Assembly (NCBI GenBank): GCA_032622095.1
Contig: CP136066.1
Location: 170,758,664 to 170,822,663, forward strand
DNA from: Siphonodentalium dalli
Taxonomy: Eukaryota > Mollusca > Scaphopoda > Gadilida > Siphonodentaliidae
Length of the DNA stretch: 64,000 nucleotides
Direction of reading: 5' to 3'
Positions 51,126 to 62,458 of the stretch are shown here, piece by piece; position 1 is the first letter of the stretch, and each line of letters starts with the position of its first letter. Made by a program: the position numbers and the translations under genes. The notes under the pieces are model-generated. The model was not told the DNA's origin, made no database searches, and saw only the letters and a program-made list of their open reading frames with translations.

Positions 51126-51999
51126 TAGTGTAGGTAGTTAGCGTTTTGATCAATACATGTCGGATAAAAGCGCCATTTTTTCATATCTTGTAGGACAGCA
51201 TCTCTAGCCTAGGAATTTTCTCAAGAACCAACTTTTTGACCGACGTAGAGCCGAAAATTCAAGATGGCGTCCAAGATGGCCGCCGGTTTGACGATGGTAC
51301 ACCTAATAGTTTTGCTTCTCAATTAGATATGTTAAACATAACGAATTCCACCCTATTATCTAAGAATGGTGGTTACCGAATAACAGCCCACACTTTTATT
51401 TGAAAAATGGCCACAATTATTCAAGATGGATGCCAAAATGGCGGCCAAAACATGGAAATGTTTGGTTTCGTCCTTATTTTTGTTAAAATACTTTACAATT
51501 TTCGAGATAATATAAGAGAAGATATCAACAATGTGTTGATTATTCGATAGAATAACCTCTGTGAAAGAGTCTTGCACACTAAATGCGAAGTAGTATAGTT
51601 TGTTCTGGTACAAATGTGAGGTAGAATATGTGCTATGTAAAATGAGCAAAATTATTCTAAGACAGGGGTTCATTCTGTAAATGCTTGGAAACTAACCATG
51701 AATGGTTCTGATGTCTTCAATTCTATTTGTGACACTACTACATGGTTGGATCAATTGAATACAAATTTGAATATCGAGATCGTAACAAATAAAAAATCAA
51801 TTTAGTAGTGGATTTACCACGAAATTAGGAAACACCAAATGACAAAACCCATAATCGTCAAACTCAATTCGGTTCTCAAAATAGGAACATATGTATGGTA
51901 TTCTGCAACACATCTTCATCATCGGGCCTCGTATTCAAATTACCAATAATTTGAAATTTGAAAATACACTTTGTTTTTAATAAACTGTATTTAACAATT

Positions 52000-52560
52000 C
52001 ACTTCTCACAACCACATCTGCACAACTTCGTACATGGAAGTTTGCTTCTTGAACATTTGCACCTGGAACAAACCGATTTGCAAACACATTTAATCAACTC
52101 TGTGCACTCTCTAGCTGCTTCTGGGTTGTCATCCAAACAGTAACAAAAGATCCGCCAATCAATTTCCATCCAAAGACGTCAGGTGCTGGAAACTTTACAT
52201 GTGCTATGGGGCTTACTAGTACAGTCCAGATACCAGCCTGATATATATATATATATATATGTTGAACTGTGCTGAACATTTCATGTATTGCTTCATTAAC
52301 TAAAGTCAGGTTCACAGATTTGTCATAAACAATCACATCGAAATGCTAAATACTCTCAAACAGTGGCGATGAAACATCAAGAACCACACACGGATTCCTC
52401 GTATTGGCATCAAGCATTCTGTGAGCTAAGCTTTCCAAGCATCCCAAAATTGCGCTTACCCTTACCAAGGAAAAAGGGAGTTGAGTCGCATCCTGATATC
52501 GGGTGGAATATTGGAAGTACAGTTGAATTTTTGTTAGCCCATTGAATTGCACGTATCAAC
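52000..52560 (-). pseudogene. Same transposon-borne gene, left-arm copy (C-terminal part)
   Basis: Reading the minus strand from about 52520 outward: FHPISGCDSTPFFLGKGKR, then VIVYDKSVNLTLVNEAIHEM (near 52330-52270), YQAGIWTVLVSPIAH and PAPDVFGWKLIGG (to about 52150), then LIKCVCKSVCSRCKC followed by SKLPCTKLCRCGCE (to about 52025). The nine-cysteine C terminus is better preserved here than in the right arm. Frames shift between pieces and a (TA)n microsatellite at about 52242-52260 sits inside the gene. The N-terminal part present in the single-copy centre is absent from this arm. Confidence 0.7.
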
Positions 52561-53005
52561 TATGTTGTATGTAACATGGGGTTTAGATTTCTCGAAAGAC
52601 AAAGAGTTTCAAATGTTTGCATTGAAAAAGCATAGCATACAGATGTCCCAACATGACCACGATAATATATGTGTCAACAGTGTGAACAATAATCGAAGAA
52701 TTATCGGTTTGTAGCATATGAAATATATGTTCTTCTCACACGAAAACCAGCGGTTCCCCCATCTATATCGAAAGTGGGCGAAAGCAGGGGTGGTAATAAA
52801 TGTGACATCCTAAGCTGCATGAAGGTCCCATCCGATTCAAACTACATAGACACTGCAGAGCCAAATCCAAAGGTCGAGTGTAAGGTGTTCGACGGGGGGT
52901 GCTCTGATACACTTACTGAGACATGAGGTCGGGCATACCTTCTCAATGTATATCAGCACAACGTTTATACATATGTTATGATGCAGCTCCCAGATAGTAG
53001 AAGAA

Positions 53006-54799
53006 TTGACTTGGTTTTGGACAGGTAAATATAGGTTAGTATCAAAACAGGAACATGAGAGAAACGTGGTTGTGGCATTCGATGTAAGGTTGGGGCTTAC
53101 CACAAAAATTCCAACGAATTGGAATGACTTTCTAAGAAACACCACCAACAAGCAAGTATTGTTTGCATTGGTCAATGAATGTCTCTTTAAATTGGAAACC
53201 CTACCAAAGAAAACTATCTTCACAACGGAGGATGATAACGCGGTCCTAATTTGGAACCTATTCTCTTTGGATGCACATATGAAGAAGCTGACAGTAGATT
53301 AGTCGGACATATATCTCATATGCTGCAACTCATTATTTATCGATTATTGTTCAAGGATATTTACAAGGATATTATCGTGATTCTAGTGTGACATATGCAT
53401 GCTAAGCTACTACTCCAATGCAAAGATTTGGAACTGTGTCTTTCGACAAGTCTAAGTCCCATGTTATCCGCAACATAGTTGATATGTACAATTCAATTAG
53501 GCTCAGAAAATTCAACTGTGCTTTCAATATTCCATCATTTCCATGTGATATCAGGATGCGACTCAACTTCCTTTTTCTTTGGTAATGGTAAGCGCACATT
53601 TTGGGATGCTTGAAAAGCTTACCCAGAGCTAACAGAATGCTTGATGTCAATTACGAGGAATCCTTTTGTGGCACTTGATGGTCTATCACCACTATTTGAG
53701 TGTATTTAGCATTTCGTCGTGATTGTTTATGACAAATCTGCGAACCTGACCTCAGTTAATGAAGATAGACATGAAATGTTCAGCAAAGGCCGTGCACATG
53801 AACAGTTACCACCAAAGAAATTGTGCTACTAGTATACATCAGGCTGGTATATGGACTGTAAGCCCCATAATAGATGCAAAGTTTCCAGCACTAGACTCAC
53901 TGGGGGGAAACTGTTTCACAAGAGTCGATTCTATCGCCTTTTCGGTTTTGTCTCTATCGAACTAAGGCCCGACTCTTTCGCGATTAAACACAACTGTTTT
54001 CAAAAGTTTTGACCGCCATTTATACACTAAATATCAAAACAGAACTATTTTCTAAACAAATATCCGTAGATTAGGTCTTTGCTCGTGCTTATTGATGATA
54101 ATAATGCGAAATCAGCTATTTTTGTGCACACTTTGAGGCATAATGCGTTTTTGTGCATTTCCTATGTAAATTAAGCAGCAATTTGATGATAAGTTTATCG
54201 ACCTTGATACTTTTAGTTGGCTGGAACATGTCTCATTATGTGATCGAACACCAGGACATTATATTAACCTATAATGTTCGATCATAAAACCTAACAAGTT
54301 CAGCCCAATTTAAATGTGATGAGGCTGAAAAGCTGAGCATCAAACTGTTGCTCAATTCTCGTGGGAAATACACACAAATGCACGTCTCTAAATGTGCACC
54401 ACAAGCAGCTATTGCATTGCTATCATCAATAAGCACGTACAGAGACCTAATCTGTCGGTTGTTATTGAAGAATACTTTCTGTATTGATATTCAGTGTATA
54501 AACAGCCTATCAAAACTTTGAATATTTTTTAACAAACCGCGAAAGAGTCTGAACTTAATTGATAGAGACGAAACCGGAAGGGTGATAGAATCGATTCTGG
54601 TGAAACAGTTTTCCCCCCAGTGTGACTACTTCGGGTGAAAATTTATTGACGATTCTTTTGTTCTTGTATGGTTGACAACCCCAGACGTGGCTAGAGTGTG
54701 CACCGAATTGATTAAATTTGTATGAAATCGGTTTGTTCCAGGTGCAAATGTTCAAAAAGCAAACTTCCATGTACGGAGTTGTGCAGATGTGGTTGTGAG
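53006..54799 (+). pseudogene. Transposon-borne EEAD.R / GCDSTS / Cys-rich gene, right-arm copy
   Basis: Pieces follow in family order but in shifting frames. 53006-53302 contains IPTNWNDFLRNTTNKQVLF. About 53249-53390 reads CTYEEADSRLVGHISHML and ends at a TGA. About 53540-53650 reads FHVISGCDSTSFFFGNGKR with an in-frame TGA after FWDA. Near 53830-53870 there is a TSGWYMDCKPH-like trace of the YQAG..W segment. After the nested 725-bp insertion, 54734-54799 reads CSRCKCSKSKLPCTELCRCG, a dense cysteine knuckle. I recognise the motif set from repetitive, unnamed invertebrate proteins. The EEAD..R plus downstream acidic pattern resembles FEN/XPG-type nucleases, which leads me to suggest an Academ-type transposase; that assignment is inference. 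This copy is certainly dead. Confidence 0.7.
53898..54622. mobile_element. 725-bp inverted-repeat insertion nested in P3 right arm
   Basis: The left end CACTGGGGGGAAACTG and the right end CAGTTTTCCCCCCAGTG are inverted. The arms run on through CGATTCTATC and GACTCTTTCGCG to a centre near 54260. The corresponding place in the P3 left arm has no such sequence, so it is an insertion or MITE. The target duplication is not clear (AGACT on the left, TGACT on the right). Confidence 0.8.
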
Positions 54800-55943
54800 T
54801 AGTGAATTGTTCAATTCAGTTTATTAAAACAAAGTGTATTTTCAAATTTACTGATCCCATCTTCCCACCACATGGCACCCTGGAGTATATCTCAGCAACA
54901 ATATAACACTCAAAAGTATACAAATGCATATATATTATTGAATCTGCGCTATTCGCATGATTGTGTTTCATGTTCTGTTGCTGAAATAATTGAGGACACT
55001 ATATGATACAAGGAAATAATATTATTTCTTACTCCGAACTCAACTATACTTTCGGGTATACGCTTCAATCATTTTGTGCATAATTGGACATAAAACACTG
55101 AATTTAAGTATTGGTAATTTGAATACGAGGCCTGATGATGAAGATATGTTGCAGAATACCTTCCATATGGTCTTGTTTTTTAGAACTAAATTGAGTTTGA
55201 TGAGCATGGGGTCTGTCATTTAGTGTTTCCTAATTTCGTGGTAAATCCACTACTAAATTGATTTTTTATTTGTAAATATCTCGACATACAAATTTTTATT
55301 CAATTGATCCAATCATATAGTAGTGTCGCAAATAGAATTGATGACATCAGGGTCATTCACGGTTGGTTATTAAGCATTTACAGAATGAAACACAGTCTGA
55401 GAATAATTTCATTTATTTTATATAGCACATATTCTACCTCACATTTCTACCAGAACGAACAATACTACTTCACCTTTAATGTGCATAACTCTTCCACAGA
55501 AGTTATTCCATCGAATAATGAACACATAGTTGATATCTCTCTTATATTATCTCGAAATTGTAAAGTATTTATTTTTTAAATAAGGATAAAAAAACAATTT
55601 CTCATGTTTTGGCCGCCATTTTGGCATCCATCTTGAATAATTGTGGCCATTTTTCAACTAAAAGTCGCGGTTGTTATTCTATGAACACTAATATTAGATA
55701 GTGTTGAGGAATTCGTTATGTTTACCATATCAATCAAGAAGCAAATCTATTAGGTGTGCCACCGTCAAACCGGCGGCCATCTTGGACGCCATCTTGAATT
55801 TTCGGCTCTACGTCGGTCAAAAAGTTGGTTCTTGAGAAAATTCCTAGACTAGAGATGCTGTCCTACAAGATACTAAAAAATGGCGCTTTTATCCGACTTG
55901 TATCGATCGGAGCATTTTTTGTCACTAACTACCTACACTAAAA

Positions 55944-56864
55944 GGGATTACCGTTACGTAAGTAATTACTTTGTTGATGCACCGTCTGTCCTGACTCCTG
56001 ACAGCCGTTCAGAATTTGTGCAATTGTTAAACTAGTCGCATATTGTTGGTATATCTTTGAAGTTAGGAGCATAGATTTTGATTATCTTATCTGTTAATTA
56101 AAAAAAGAGTACCGTTTAACTTTTATTTATATCTGAGAAAGATCGGCAGAATTTGTATCAAAACTTGAACTAACGTTTTAAATAAGTTAGAAAGGGAGCT
56201 TAACATTAAAACAAAATCCATCGCAATACTGCCCCTGGAAACTCATAATTGCATGCAGTAGGACACATTACTTCAGTCGTCAAAATATCCACATTCGGAC
56301 TCGATTTCTGGAACGACCTTCTAGAATGGGGCGCACATTTCAGTCTATTATTGTAGATATGTCTTTTGCCAACAAGTCGGTACATAATATGATGGGGGAA
56401 AAATAATGGTTGTCAGTGAAATCATTGCTCAAAGTTACAGCGGTTCACTACCACTATCCGAGTCGGCGGACGGACATAATTATATATAAATTAAATTTGC
56501 TGCCGAAAAACTATGATATTTGGCGTCATTTATCGTAGCTGGTTTGTACAAATCAGCTGATGTTTTTACATATTCACGAAGGTCTGTCTTTTGCCAACAA
56601 GAATATATACGATATGATGGGGAAAAAATAATGTTTGTCAGTGAAATCATTGCTCAAAGTTACAGTGGTTCACTACCACTATCCGAGTCGGCGGACGGAC
56701 ATAATTATATAGAAATTAAATTTGCTGCCGAAAAACTATGATATTTGGCGTCTTTTATCGGAGCTGGTTTGTACAAATCAGCTGATGTTTTTACATATTC
56801 ACGAAGGTCTGTCTTTTGCCAAAATGCCATGCCCCATTGAAGCTCTTGTTGCACACTATGGCGG
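55944..56864. repeat. 227-bp tandem duplication (56360-56818) and plain flanks
   Basis: The unit TCTTTTGCCAACAAG..ATGATGGGG..GTCGGCGGACGGACATAATT..TTTACATATTCACGAAGG is present twice, starting at about 56360 and 56589, with a truncated third start at about 56812. The preceding 56 kb region (55944-56359) shows nothing else. Confidence 0.82.
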
Positions 56865-59126
56865 GGATCGCTTTTAGGACTAGGGCACTAGTGGTAGCAG
56901 AATATGAGACAATTAAAAACAAATAGACCAAAATATCACATTATTTTCCCAATGACATCGACCTTGGCAATTGATCTTGACCCGATACATGTATGTCCTA
57001 GTGGCCCAATCCGTTTGATGGACAATTAATGAGTTAGCTATGGGTTAACGCAATTTCTTTAAACACAAGGTTCGTTCATTCTAAAAATCAGCCATTTGAA
57101 ATTTTTCTTCAAATATGTTATGCCATTGCCATGGAAACCTGATTTAAGACATATGATCCGGCCAACCTGGGCACTCCCCTCGAAAACGTTTTCCCTATAA
57201 CTAAGATACATATATTTAACGTTTCATGCTTTAGTCAATAAATCACAATTCAACCATTAACTCATTCAGTGTCAGTATTTTTGTTCCAGATTTCCTGGGG
57301 GAAAGCCATTATTTACAGTAATTAGATACTTAGTTTGAATATTCAATATTGGATAGAATAAAAATTTACCGTTGGTATTGCTAGTATAGTCCCTACTCAT
57401 TAACTGCTTTGAAGAACCATGTCCCCGACGGGATAGTAATCGCCCTTTACGCAATCAAAATCGGTTTTCCAATTAACAGAGAGTTTGAACTCTGCAAGTC
57501 ACGCCCACAAAGCCCATTAATTTTCACTATGTATATTCAGACGGCTGCATCTGCTAGAAGCTTCAATGTGTGTAGCTTCCCGATACATCGTTTGAACGGA
57601 GACAACGTCCATCTAATACAGCGATTGCACGCTTATCAGATCCCCCCATGATAATTAAACAGACAAGTGTCTCAAAATGTAACTTGTAATCTGCAGTATT
57701 CTCGCATATGCACCAATATTGAAATTATATATATGTATATATCTGTCTCAGGCACTGAATGAATTAAAGGATCCTACTATAAATATATAACTATAATATA
57801 CACAAAAACACAAAAACACGATATCTTGGGAAATAACTGATTTTGACCCAGTTTTGAAAATGGCAACACAGTTTAAAGACCTATATCTCACGACTTGACG
57901 GTTGCAATAATAATGCAGTTCTCCATGTAGCATATATGTTGTAGATTATTTCTGAGCACAGATAATGTATTCAGAACTGATATATAAACTCAGTGGGTAG
58001 AAACTGTATGACCCGATATGAAAAAAGCTAATATTTGAGAAAGTCCTTGACATTTGTATATGACCTTGACCTCTGAATGTGAAATCTCCAGCGTCAAAAG
58101 AAAGTACACCAATGGGCAACACCCGATACCATTGCAAAGATAGACTTACTGCATTAAACGAAATATTAGACAATTAATAAAAAATATACCAAAATAATAC
58201 ATTTTCCCCAATGACCTTGACCCTGGTAATTGACCTTGACCCTATATGCCCTGGTGGCCATGTCCGCTTGATGGACCATTAATGAGTCAGCTATGAGTTA
58301 ACATAATTTGCTTAAACCCAAGGTTCGTTGAATCTTAAAAGTGGCTTTTTAAATATTTCTTTAAATATTTTATGCCGTTGCCATGGAAACCTGATTTTAT
58401 CATAATAGATGACCCCCCCCCCCCCCCAACCCGAGCACCCTTCCAAAAAAGTTTTCCTTATACATAAGCAACATATATTTGAAGTTTCATGCTTTAGCCA
58501 CTAAAATCACGATTCAACCCTTAAGGGATCCCACTATAAGTATCTAATTGATACTATACACAGAAGCACGATATCTTGGGAAATAACTGATTTTGACCCA
58601 TTTTGGAAAATGGTCACCAAGTTTAAAGAACTATATCTCATGACAGACTTCTCCGTTTCAACAACAACGCAGTTCTCCATGTAGCCTATATGCTATATAT
58701 TATTTATGAACACAGATAACGTATTCAGAACTGATATATAAACTCAGTGGGTAGAAAATGAATGATCCGTTATGAAAAATGCTATTATTTTGGTCAATGA
58801 CCTTGACCTTTATATATGACCTTGACCTCTTGAGGGGAAATTTCCAGTGCCAAAAAAAGCCCACCAATGGTAGCACCCCATAACGATGCAAAGGTAGACG
58901 TACTGCCTTAAACTTTCTAGTTATAAACTATTATAGGCATAATTTTTATACCGGCCAAAAACACCCTCCGTTGCCATGGAAACACACATTTTGACACTAA
59001 GCTACACTGCCCCAGTGTGCCCCAGCACTGAGATAAAGTTCAGGTTATAGGCTTTCAGAAAAATGTTGATAGAATTTGCCCAACAAATTGGTACCATTTT
59101 CCATTTTTGGGGAGCCTGGCTCATGG
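56865..59126. repeat. X-box/half-site repeat, right (inverted) copy
   Basis: This is the inverted homologue of 42418 onward and ends CCTGGCTCATG at 59126. X-box-like CCNTTGCCATGGAAAC is found near 57124, 58375 and 58968. TGACCTTGACC-type direct half-sites lie near 58066, 58211, 58234, 58798 and 58818. It includes an internal repeat of about 0.6 kb (TGAGTCAGCTATGAGTTAAC-type) and a poly-C run at 58413-58429. No gene. Confidence 0.8.
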
Positions 59127-60110
59127 ACTACATGATTGTGATGGTAGTGGTTGGGGAAATAAAACATTCACACGTCCACCATTGGTGTATCAGTCGTATA
59201 AATCAGGCAAAAATAAAAATATGCACCATTGTATGAAGACGTTGACCCGAAGAAGATGTACGTGTTGGAGGACAAAGCTTGTGAATTAATGTACGGTTAA
59301 TCACACATTTGCGAATGATGTTCTATGCGTTAAGACACAACGGCGGGAGACTGATCACTATACATCCGCGAATAAAATCGGAAATACTTGATCTACCTTG
59401 GGAATTGTCTGGTACATGTATAATCACCTGTCGTCAGGGACTTGTCGACAGACGGTAGGGGTAAAATGTCAACAATTGTAAATTTCATACCAGTGTTGCC
59501 AATATCATAAAACCAAACAATCTGGCTAGATGAAGGGGGAGGGAATTCGTGAGAGATATAGATGCGGGAAGGGAGAGTGAGGGGTGGAGATCGTGAGAGA
59601 GACAGTCGAATGAGAGGGAGGGAGATCACAAGAGAGATAGACTGACGGAGTTGAATGTAGGGAGATCGTGAGAGATAGATGAAGGGAGAGTGAGGGATGG
59701 AGATTGTGAGAGAGATATTCGGATAGGGATGGAGGGAGATCGTGATAAATAGAAGAATGGAGAGGGAGGGATGGAGACCGTGAGAGAGAGCGAGAGAGAG
59801 AGAGAGAGAGAGGAAGTGAGTGTGATGGAGGGAGATCACGAGAGAGAGACGAAGGGAGACGGAGGGAGTGGGGTCGTGTGGGAGATATTCGGATGGAGAG
59901 CGATGGAGGGAGATCGTGATAAATAGACGAATTAAGGGAGAGTGAGTTATAGGGGATGGTGAGAGAGATATTCGGATGGAGAGCGATGGAGGGAGATCGC
60001 GAAACATAGCTACATATAGACGAAGGATAGAGGGGGTGGAGACCGTGAGAGAGATAGACGAGGGGATAGGGATGGAGGGATATCGTGGGAAGCTAGCGAG
60101 TTTGGAGAAA
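59127..60110. repeat. Purine-rich low-complexity tract (59530-60110)
   Basis: 59127-59520 shows nothing recognisable. From about 59530 the plus strand is nearly all A/G for 580 bp, built from loosely repeated GGAGGGAGATCGTGAGAGAG and AGATATTCGGATGGAG phrases, including an uninterrupted (GA)n run at about 59785-59812. The long reading frame on the opposite strand is a by-product of this composition. Confidence 0.85.
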
Positions 60111-60169
60111 CACAATAGTTGAAAAAGCTTTAGAATATCCATGTATACAATGTATGCGTCAGGCGCCAT

Positions 60170-60458
60170 GGGAGGGAGTATAGTTACATGTATATAAACA
60201 TTTATGATACAAGATGATACAAGATGGCGTCGTAAACAAACAAAAAAAATTTTGGTGGAAAATAAAACTCAAATTTCTTCTCTTATCCAACGGGATCGGT
60301 AATAATTCTAGTGACAGATGATATACAACTGAATCGAGAAACCCTACAACTGAAATTCATTCTAACACAGTAAGGTTTAAAGCGTAATTTGACTGTAATT
60401 TGACTGTAAATTCCTAGCCGATTTCGGAACACCTATTCTCGTGATACGATATACTAAA
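60170..60458 (+). promoter_or_regulatory. Putative LINE 5' UTR with YY1-like motif
   Basis: A 290-bp leader precedes the ORF1-like frame. It contains ACAAGATGGCGTC at 60219-60231, about 230 bp before the ATG. Human L1 elements carry a functional YY1 site of the form CAAGATGGCC at the start of their 5' UTR, so a similar role is conceivable. The transcription start is not determined. Confidence 0.35.
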
Positions 60459-61406
60459 ATGCCCGGCGACAAACGACCCCCGGCAAGTTCCACGTCCAGT
60501 GTCAGTGGCGACGACAGCATGCAGGGAGACCCGCGGAATCCCACATCAAACAGAATGAAAGGCATGCCGCCAAAGAAATTAAAAACGTCCGAAATTAAAA
60601 AAAATCAACAGAAACTGAACTTTGTTACAGAAACCGAGGTAACACAAACGAGTTATTTAGAGACAGCTCTGGCACAGATTAACGCTAAACTTGACACAAT
60701 GGTGACGAAGGATTATCACGACCGAAGCATCGAACCCCTTGTAAAACTTGACAGCCTCAATGAAATAATCACTAAACTAAAAACTGATTTTGATGAAAAA
60801 ATTAAAGTAGTGAAAGATGAATGCAGAGGTAGAGTGTATAACACAGAGTTGAGGATGGATGAACTGGAGAAGCAAATGGGTGGTCTGAGAAAAGATGTAG
60901 AAAACAGAGATGATAAGGTGAAATCACTGGAAAGAGAACTGATAGTACAAAGGGAGAGAAATAACAAACTGGAACAGCAGACACGAAAGGACGGTATCAG
61001 GATTTTTGGTATAGCAGGGGATAGCAACACAGAAACATTGGATGAGTGTGAGAAAAAATGTGTTGCCTTACTGAATGATAAATTATCATTGAACATAATC
61101 CAGAATGACATCAGCATAGCACATAGAATAGGTAAATTCCTACCAAACAACCACAATTCCAGAAGCATAATCTGTCACTTTGTTTCTCGAAGAACAAACA
61201 ATGCTGCTGTGAGTAACAGAAGGCTTCTCAAGGGCTCAGGAATTGTAATCAAGGAGGACCTTACTGAACTCAACACTGATTTGATGAAGAAAGCAAAAGA
61301 GAGATCAGATGTAACAGACACTTGGTCAGTTGGAGGAAAGGTATATGTGAAATACAGTGATACATCAAAGAAAGTCAAGCAGATACAAAAATTATCTGAT
61401 GTGTAA
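60459..61406 (+). CDS. LINE ORF1p-like protein (coiled coil plus RNA-binding domain)
   Basis: This is an intact 315-codon frame starting at ATG 60459 (a GTG six codons earlier is in frame but not a plausible start). The N-terminal 60 residues are basic and proline/serine-rich, followed by a long heptad-rich coiled coil (about residues 85-185: LNEIITKLKTDFDEKI, ELRMDELEKQMGGLRKD). Next is an RRM-like segment starting RKDGIRIFGI (about 190), then SIAHRIGKFLPN and SIICHFVSRRTN, in the order seen in L1-type ORF1 proteins. Such proteins trimerise through the coiled coil and coat the retrotransposon RNA. No endonuclease/RT ORF2 follows: 61407 onward is AT-rich and microsatellite-laden. It is therefore a 3'-truncated LINE, or an isolated ORF1-derived gene. 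It is the only clean long frame in the window that is not satellite. Confidence 0.8.
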   Translation: MPGDKRPPASSTSSVSGDDSMQGDPRNPTSNRMKGMPPKKLKTSEIKKNQQKLNFVTETEVTQTSYLETALAQINAKLDTMVTKDYHDRSIEPLVKLDSLNEIITKLKTDFDEKIKVVKDECRGRVYNTELRMDELEKQMGGLRKDVENRDDKVKSLERELIVQRERNNKLEQQTRKDGIRIFGIAGDSNTETLDECEKKCVALLNDKLSLNIIQNDISIAHRIGKFLPNNHNSRSIICHFVSRRTNNAAVSNRRLLKGSGIVIKEDLTELNTDLMKKAKERSDVTDTWSVGGKVYVKYSDTSKKVKQIQKLSDV

Positions 61407-61649
61407 CTTGTATGTGTGCACTAACTAGTACACATGAACTTACAAAATAATAAACTGTTTAAATGGGCAAAATTGAGCTCATGAATATGCATCCATCATT
61501 TGTTTCTCATTAGAATGATGAATTTTGTAAATAATATTGACATTGTTACTTTGTTTACAAGCTTAACTCATATATGTAGTTATAGATGAAAAGTTTGTAT
61601 GTATGTATATGTGTGTATGTATGTGTATATGTGTGTATATATATGCATA

Positions 61650-61690
<41 letters not shown>

Positions 61691-62454
61691 ATATATGTAT
61701 ATGTGTGTATGTATATGTATGGGTATATATAAAAATTCCTAATTATGTGTACTTAGTTATCATTATAATATGAAATAACTATACATGTGTACTTAGTTAT
61801 CATTATAATATGAAATAACTATACATGTGTACTTAATTCATAGTAATAGCTCACAAATCATGTGGGTTTTTTTTCTGTAATTAAATAATTTTTCTGCATT
61901 TCCTGCGAGTACATGACATCAGTATTCAAACTAAGGTTATATGTATATCCAACCAAGGTAATATGTATATAAAGAGTAATATTTCCCTTGAAATCTGCAC
62001 ATACTGAAATAAATCTCCACAGAAATAGCCTATATCCTATACAGTAATATAACTATACATATGTACTTAATTCATGGTAATTGCTCACAAATCATGTGTT
62101 TTGTTTCTGCATTAGTTACTTTGTTTACAAGCTTAACTCATAATTGTTTCTGCATTAGTTACTTTGTTTACAAGCTTAACTCATATATGTAGTTATAGAT
62201 GAAAAGTTTAATATGCAGTTCTGCAAGAATACAGTTGTCCATCTGAATTCAAATGCAAAGTATAAAGCATAACAGTATTTCATAGCAAGTTATTTTAAAC
62301 ACAAAAGTGGCTAAACACCCACTTATTTATTTCCTATTCATATAACTATCAAAATATAAATGCTGCCATACTTCTATTCTATTTGCCATTCGTGCAATAA
62401 CATCATTGATGAAAAATGATGATTAATCATTTATCTTAATGCAGTATTGGCATG
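61407..62454. repeat. AT-rich sequence with TATG microsatellite and short duplications
   Basis: A (TATG/TA)n microsatellite spans about 61595-61727. A 45-bp tandem duplication (CTTAGTTATCATTATAATATG) lies at about 61750-61825. TTACTTTGTTTACAAGCTTAACTCATA occurs at about 61549, 62116 and 62159. No reading frame of note, and no ORF2. Confidence 0.8.
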
Positions 62455-62458
62455 ATAT

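Larger units (their letters stand above)
51126..55940. mobile_element. 4.8-kb foldback-type element P3 with transposon-gene remnants
   Basis: The ends are TAGTGTAGGTAGTTAG and its inverse, flanked by AAA (51123-51125, 55941-55943). The arms match over about 1.6-2.6 kb each: CAAGATGGCGTCCAAGATGG at 51261 pairs with CCATCTTGGACGCCATCTTG near 55779. The single-copy centre is about 52735-53295. The right arm holds an extra 725-bp inverted-repeat insertion (53898-54622). Both arms carry pieces of the same gene, reading outward from the centre: minus strand in the left arm, plus strand in the right. This suggests that the palindrome arose by inverted duplication of the 3' part of an autonomous element. 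Confidence 0.85.

Noticed and set aside
42418..59126. One complete 16.7-kb transposon bounded by CCATGAGCCAGG inverted ends
   Set aside because: The outer ends are inverted, but no target duplication is visible and an extra internal copy of one arm (46130-46480) complicates a single-element reading. I report the inverted repeats without a complete-element call.
59393..60169. 258-codon minus-strand frame rich in Ser, Leu, Ile and Pro
   Set aside because: It is the complement of the purine-rich low-complexity tract, and the composition alone explains the open frame.
60716..61168. 150-codon minus-strand Ser/Leu-rich frame
   Set aside because: Shadow of the ORF1-like coiled-coil gene on the plus strand.
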